Positions 61,042 through 64,000 of a DNA stretch of 64,000 nt are shown here, piece after piece. Origin of the DNA: Saccharibacillus alkalitolerans (GTDB lineage: Bacteria; Bacillota; Bacilli; Paenibacillales; Paenibacillaceae); contig NZ_JAAFGS010000001.1 in NCBI RefSeq assembly GCF_011090185.1, forward strand, positions 620,001-684,000. Direction: 5' to 3'. Position 1 is the first letter of the stretch. Every line of letters starts with the position of its first letter. The translations under genes were made by a program, and so were the position numbers. The notes beneath the pieces were generated by a model. It ran no database searches. It saw only the letters and a list, made by a program, of their open reading frames with translations, and was not told the DNA's origin.

Positions 61042-62211
61042 ATGAGTTTACGTTACTTGACTGCCGGGGAGACCCACGGTCCGCAGCTGACCGCGATCGT
61101 CGAGGGGATGCCGAGCAATCTGCGCATCGATTTCGAGGCCTTGAATTTCCAGCTTCTGCGCCGGCAGAAAGGCTACGGCCGCGGCCGCCGCATGCAGATC
61201 GAGCAGGATACCGCGGATATCGTCGGCGGCGTTCGCCACGGACAGACGACCGGAGCGCCGATCGCGCTTGTCGTCGCCAACAACGACTGGAAGCATTGGA
61301 CCAAGATCATGAACGTCGAACCGATGGAAGGCACGGACGAGGAGAAGCGCCGCGTACACCGTCCCCGTCCGGGCCATGCCGATCTTAACGGCGGACTCAA
61401 ATACGATTTGAAGGATCTGCGCAACGTGTTGGAACGTTCGAGCGCCCGGGAAACGGCCGTCCGCGTCGCCGTAGGCGCGCTGGCCCGCCAGCTGCTCGAA
61501 GCGTTCGGCATCCGCATCGGCGGACAGGTGCTGCGCATCGGCGAGATTGCGGCTCCGGCCAACCATCTGCCGCTCGACGAGCTGATCGCCCGCACGGAAG
61601 CTTCTTCGGTCCGCGTCGTGGACGAAGAAACCGAGAAGAAGATGGAAGCTTACATCGATCAGATCAAAAAGGACGGAGACTCGGTCGGCGGCATCGTGGA
61701 ATGCATCGTCGAAGGGCTGCCGGTCGGGCTGGGCAGCTACGTGCAGTACGACCGCAAGCTCGATGCGCGCATCGCGCAGGCGGTCATGTCGATCAACGCG
61801 TTCAAAGGCGTCGAAATCGGCATCGGGTTCGAAGCCGGCATCCTGCGAGGTTCCCAGGTGCACGACGAGATCCTGTACAGCGAAGAGACGGGCTATACCC
61901 GCGCGTCGAACCGTCTCGGCGGCTTCGAAGGCGGCATCACGAACGGCATGCCGGTCGTCGTCCGCGGCGTCATGAAGCCGATCCCTACGCTGTATAAGCC
62001 GCTTCGGAGCGTGGACATCGACACGAAAGAGCCGTTCAACGCGCAGGTCGAGCGTTCCGACGCCTGCGCCGTTCCGGCAGCGAGCGTCGTGATGGAGAGC
62101 GTCGTCGCCTGGGAAGTGGCGAAAGCGTTCCTCGAGAAATTCGGAGGGGATTCCATGGAGGAAATCCGGGCGAACTACGACAACTATAAGCGTCAGCTGG
62201 AGAACTACTGA
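61042..62211 (+). CDS. aroC: Chorismate synthase
   Basis: A 389-aa Aro[41 protein letters not shown] (parts: [11 protein letters not shown]), [24 protein letters not shown] and a C-terminal [17 protein letters not shown]-dependent last step to chorismate. First gene of an aroC-aroB-aroH operon, as in B. subtilis. Confidence 0.95.
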   Translation: MSLRYLTAGETHGPQLTAIVEGMPSNLRIDFEALNFQLLRRQKGYGRGRRMQIEQDTADIVGGVRHGQTTGAPIALVVANNDWKHWTKIMNVEPMEGTDEEKRRVHRPRPGHADLNGGLKYDLKDLRNVLERSSARETAVRVAVGALARQLLEAFGIRIGGQVLRIGEIAAPANHLPLDELIARTEASSVRVVDEETEKKMEAYIDQIKKDGDSVGGIVECIVEGLPVGLGSYVQYDRKLDARIAQAVMSINAFKGVEIGIGFEAGILRGSQVHDEILYSEETGYTRASNRLGGFEGGITNGMPVVVRGVMKPIPTLYKPLRSVDIDTKEPFNAQVERSDACAVPAASVVMESVVAWEVAKAFLEKFGGDSMEEIRANYDNYKRQLENY

Positions 62212-62212
62212 T

Positions 62213-63331
62213 ATGAGGAACGCGACGGCAAAGACGCTGACGGTCGAGCTGGGCGAACGTTCCTATCCGATCGTAATCGGCGGCGGGCTGCTGGATAGGG
62301 CCGCCGATTACCTTAGACAAGCGGGCGTGCCGGACAAGAGTCCGCTGATGATCGTCAGCGACGACAATGTGGCTCCCCTGTATCTGGAGCGGCTGGAGTC
62401 CGCTTTGAGCGGCGGCGGTTACCGCGTCGTCAGCGCGGTCGTGCCGGCCGGCGAACAATCCAAGTCGCTGACCGTGTATAACGATCTCGTTACCCGCGCC
62501 ATCGAAGCCGGTCTGGACCGTTCCTCGGCCATTCTGGCGCTGGGAGGCGGCGTGGTCGGCGACCTGGCCGGCTTCGTGGCCGGTACATACATGCGCGGTA
62601 TCCGTTTTGTTCAGGTTCCTACGACGATTCTCGCGCACGACAGCAGCGTAGGCGGCAAGGTAGCCGTTAACCATCCGCTCGCCAAAAACATGATCGGCGT
62701 GTTCCATCAGCCGGAGCTGGTGCTCTACGACGTGGATACGCTGAATACGCTGCCGCCTCGCGAAGTGCGCGCCGGGCTGGCGGAAATGGTCAAGCACGGC
62801 TTGATCTGGGACCGCGAGTTCGCCGAATGGTGCTGGAACAACGCGCCGCGCCTGCTGGATCTCGAGCCGGAAGCATTGATCTACGGGTTGGAGCGGGGCT
62901 GCGCGATCAAAGCGCAGATCGTCTCGCGCGACGAACGCGAAAATGACCTGCGGGCGATTCTGAATCTGGGCCATACTTTGGGACACGCGATCGAAGCCGT
63001 GGCGGGATACGGACGTTACCTGCACGGCGAAGCGATCGCCGTCGGGATGGCCGCCGCCGCGCTGCTCGGCGAAGAACGCGGCGGGGAGACCGGCCTGTAT
63101 GCCGAGACCATGCTTATGCTGCGGGCGCTCGAACTGCCCGTCACGCTTCCGGAAGACATGGATACCGAAGCGCTCATGGCCGCCATGCAGCGCGATAAGA
63201 AGTTCCGGGAAGGCAGGATGGTCTATATCGTGCCGAGCGAGATCGGCCGGGTGGAAATAGCAAGCGACGTGGACGCGGACGCCGTTCGCGACGTCATCGA
63301 ACGGCTGAAAGAGAAGGAGGAATCCTCATGA
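62213..63331 (+). CDS. aroB: 3-Dehydroquinate synthase
   Basis: A 372-aa AroB: VVPAGEQSKSL, LALGGGVVGDLAGFVAGTYM, RFVQVPTTILAHDSSVGGK (LAHDSSVGGKVAVNHPLAKN has the canonical Q/H-DSSVGGK form), NLGHTLGHAIE and HGEAIAVGM with the zinc His. It makes 3-dehydroquinate from DAHP. It begins one base after aroC stop. Confidence 0.95.
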   Translation: MRNATAKTLTVELGERSYPIVIGGGLLDRAADYLRQAGVPDKSPLMIVSDDNVAPLYLERLESALSGGGYRVVSAVVPAGEQSKSLTVYNDLVTRAIEAGLDRSSAILALGGGVVGDLAGFVAGTYMRGIRFVQVPTTILAHDSSVGGKVAVNHPLAKNMIGVFHQPELVLYDVDTLNTLPPREVRAGLAEMVKHGLIWDREFAEWCWNNAPRLLDLEPEALIYGLERGCAIKAQIVSRDERENDLRAILNLGHTLGHAIEAVAGYGRYLHGEAIAVGMAAAALLGEERGGETGLYAETMLMLRALELPVTLPEDMDTEALMAAMQRDKKFREGRMVYIVPSEIGRVEIASDVDADAVRDVIERLKEKEESS

Positions 63332-63702
63332 TCTACAACCGAGGCATTCGCGGAGCGACGACCGTCGAGCATAACGAACGGGAAGCAATTTATGCCGCGA
63401 CCGAAGAATTGGTTGCGGAAATGATCGAACGCAACGGCATACGTCCGGAAACGGTCAGCAACGTCTGGATCACGGTCACGCACGATCTGGATGCCGCTTT
63501 TCCGGCGGTAGCCGTGCGCCGACAGGCCGGGTGGGACTTCGTTCCGCTCATGTGCGCCCTGGAAATTCCCGTGGAAGGCAGCCTCCCGCGCTGTATCCGG
63601 CTGATGATCCAGGTGAATACGGAGAAAAGCCAGCGCGAGATCAAGCATGTGTACCAACGCGGGGCGACGGTGCTTCGTCCCGATTTGGCCGGACGGAAAT
63701 AG
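63328..63702 (+). CDS. aroH: Chorismate mutase AroH
   Basis: A 124-aa AroH-class (pseudo-alpha/beta-barrel trimer) mutase: NRGIRGATTVEHNE, then DFVPLMCALEIPVEGSLPRC and IRLMIQVNT. The active-site residues R (RGAT), C (MCALE), E and R (LPRCIR) match the B. subtilis enzyme. It makes prephenate from chorismate. Overlaps aroB by 4 bases. Confidence 0.94.
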   Translation: MIYNRGIRGATTVEHNEREAIYAATEELVAEMIERNGIRPETVSNVWITVTHDLDAAFPAVAVRRQAGWDFVPLMCALEIPVEGSLPRCIRLMIQVNTEKSQREIKHVYQRGATVLRPDLAGRK

Positions 63703-63741
63703 CCGGTTTGCGCTTTTTTGAAAAGGGAAAGACGGGCGCGC

Positions 63742-63950
63742 TTGCTATCCGTTCGCCGATCGGGTATAGTAATGAACAACGTTAAGGATTCGCGCATCCG
63801 CGCCGGGAACAGGAGTGTTCCCGGGCGGCGGCGAAGAATCGTGAGGTCCGAAGGGACCGATGCGGCAGAAGCCGCAAGACAGAGCAGAGTCAGGCTGAGC
63901 AGAGTTAGCGTATAGAGGAAGATTCGCAGGCGAAGCGCCGCGAATTTTTT
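63742..63950 (+). ncRNA. Putative trp operon leader with TRAP site and terminator
   Basis: A SigA promoter TTGCTA (63742-63747), 17 bases, TATAGT (63765-63770). The transcript holds three small stems (GGGAACA..TGTTCCC about 63806-63823, GGTCC/GGACC, GCGGC/GCCGC), then a (G/T)AG-rich run (63882-63917: GAG at 63882, 63887, 63897, 63902; TAG at 63906, 63913; GAG at 63915). A terminator follows, ATTCGC.GGCG/CGCC.GCGAAT (63922-63945) with TTTTTT. In B. subtilis trpE follows aroH behind a TRAP-controlled leader, and mtrB is present here. Triplet spacing is less regular than in B. subtilis. Confidence 0.6.
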
Positions 63951-64000
63951 AAGCTATACATCGACGAATGCGAACCTCCGGAAGCCGGACGGTTGTCCCG
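63951..64000. other. End of window; start of the next gene not visible
   Basis: The last 50 bases hold no recognisable start. If the leader is correct, trpE should begin beyond the window. Confidence 0.4.

Noticed and set aside
63805-63885. T-box or S-box reading of the hairpin-rich leader after aroH
   Set aside because: No AGGGTGGNACCGCG sequence nor SAM-riboswitch core is present; the GAG/TAG run fits TRAP better.
1-64000. CRISPR array, insertion sequence, prophage, tRNA or rRNA genes
   Set aside because: No regularly spaced direct repeats, transposase or phage proteins, or tRNA/rRNA signatures were found on reading the window.

Overview
The window reads as chromosomal backbone of a GC-rich, Gram-positive Bacillota bacterium, most likely a Paenibacillaceae member (Paenibacillus/Saccharibacillus-like). 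The evidence is Spo0A, Fur, MecA, TRAP, ResDE, many TTG/GTG starts, strong GGAGG ribosome sites, a copper-amine-oxidase-fold surface protein and futalosine-type menaquinone genes. The genes run largely collinear, as I recall the B. subtilis map, with the spo0A to aroH arc. No rRNA, tRNA, IS element, prophage or CRISPR array was seen.

Layout. 0-1.2 kb: spo0A with SigA-like and SigH-like promoters. 1.2-3.8 kb: a GH43 glycosidase and a LacY-type symporter behind AraR-like operators. 3.9-14.7 kb: accessory genes, including a CsoR-box YdhK lipoprotein, a DUF697 GTPase, two GNAT acetyltransferases, a secreted RCC1/Ig-like/stalk protein, an AlkC-like glycosylase and an autoregulated-looking GntR/DUF1648 pair. 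14.9-20.5 kb: branched-chain 2-oxoacid dehydrogenase (lpdV, E1a, E1b, E2). 20.6-26.7 kb: Prli42-like peptide, M20 peptidase, nudF, fur, xerD, punA, lysA. 26.8-28 kb: an AT-richer cassette (DUF6442, XRE regulator, gutted CPBP protein). 28-32.8 kb: ppiB, small proteins, FMN riboswitch and ribE-ribBA-ribH. 32.9-37.6 kb: scpAB, rluB, resDE. 37.8-44.8 kb: glpK, T-box-controlled serA, CPBP protease, metallophosphoesterase, polysaccharide deacetylase. 45-53.5 kb: mecA, prsW, motI, cmk, ypfD, der, plsY, gpsA, ferredoxin. 53.8-63.7 kb: hbs, mtrB, hepS-menG-mqnP-ubiX-mqnA-hepT, ndk-cheR, aroC-aroB-aroH. The last 250 bases look like a TRAP-type trp leader.

The most notable pattern is what is missing. 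At four junctions where spore formers of this group keep sporulation or germination genes, the flanking housekeeping genes are present and adjacent but the spore genes are absent: punA/lysA (dacF-spoIIA/sigF-spoVA), scpB/rluB (dacB-spmAB), prsW/motI (sleB-ypeB) and gpsA/hbs (spoIVA). Spo0A itself looks intact, with an apparently complete promoter region. This suggests a lineage that has lost endospore formation but kept the master phosphorelay regulator. Parallel losses are ribD behind the FMN riboswitch, resABC beside resDE, ptb-bcd-buk beside the bkd complex, and mtrA beside mtrB. ORF boundaries come from the sequence. Gene identities come from recognisable motifs, and synteny statements come from memory of the B. 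subtilis map.
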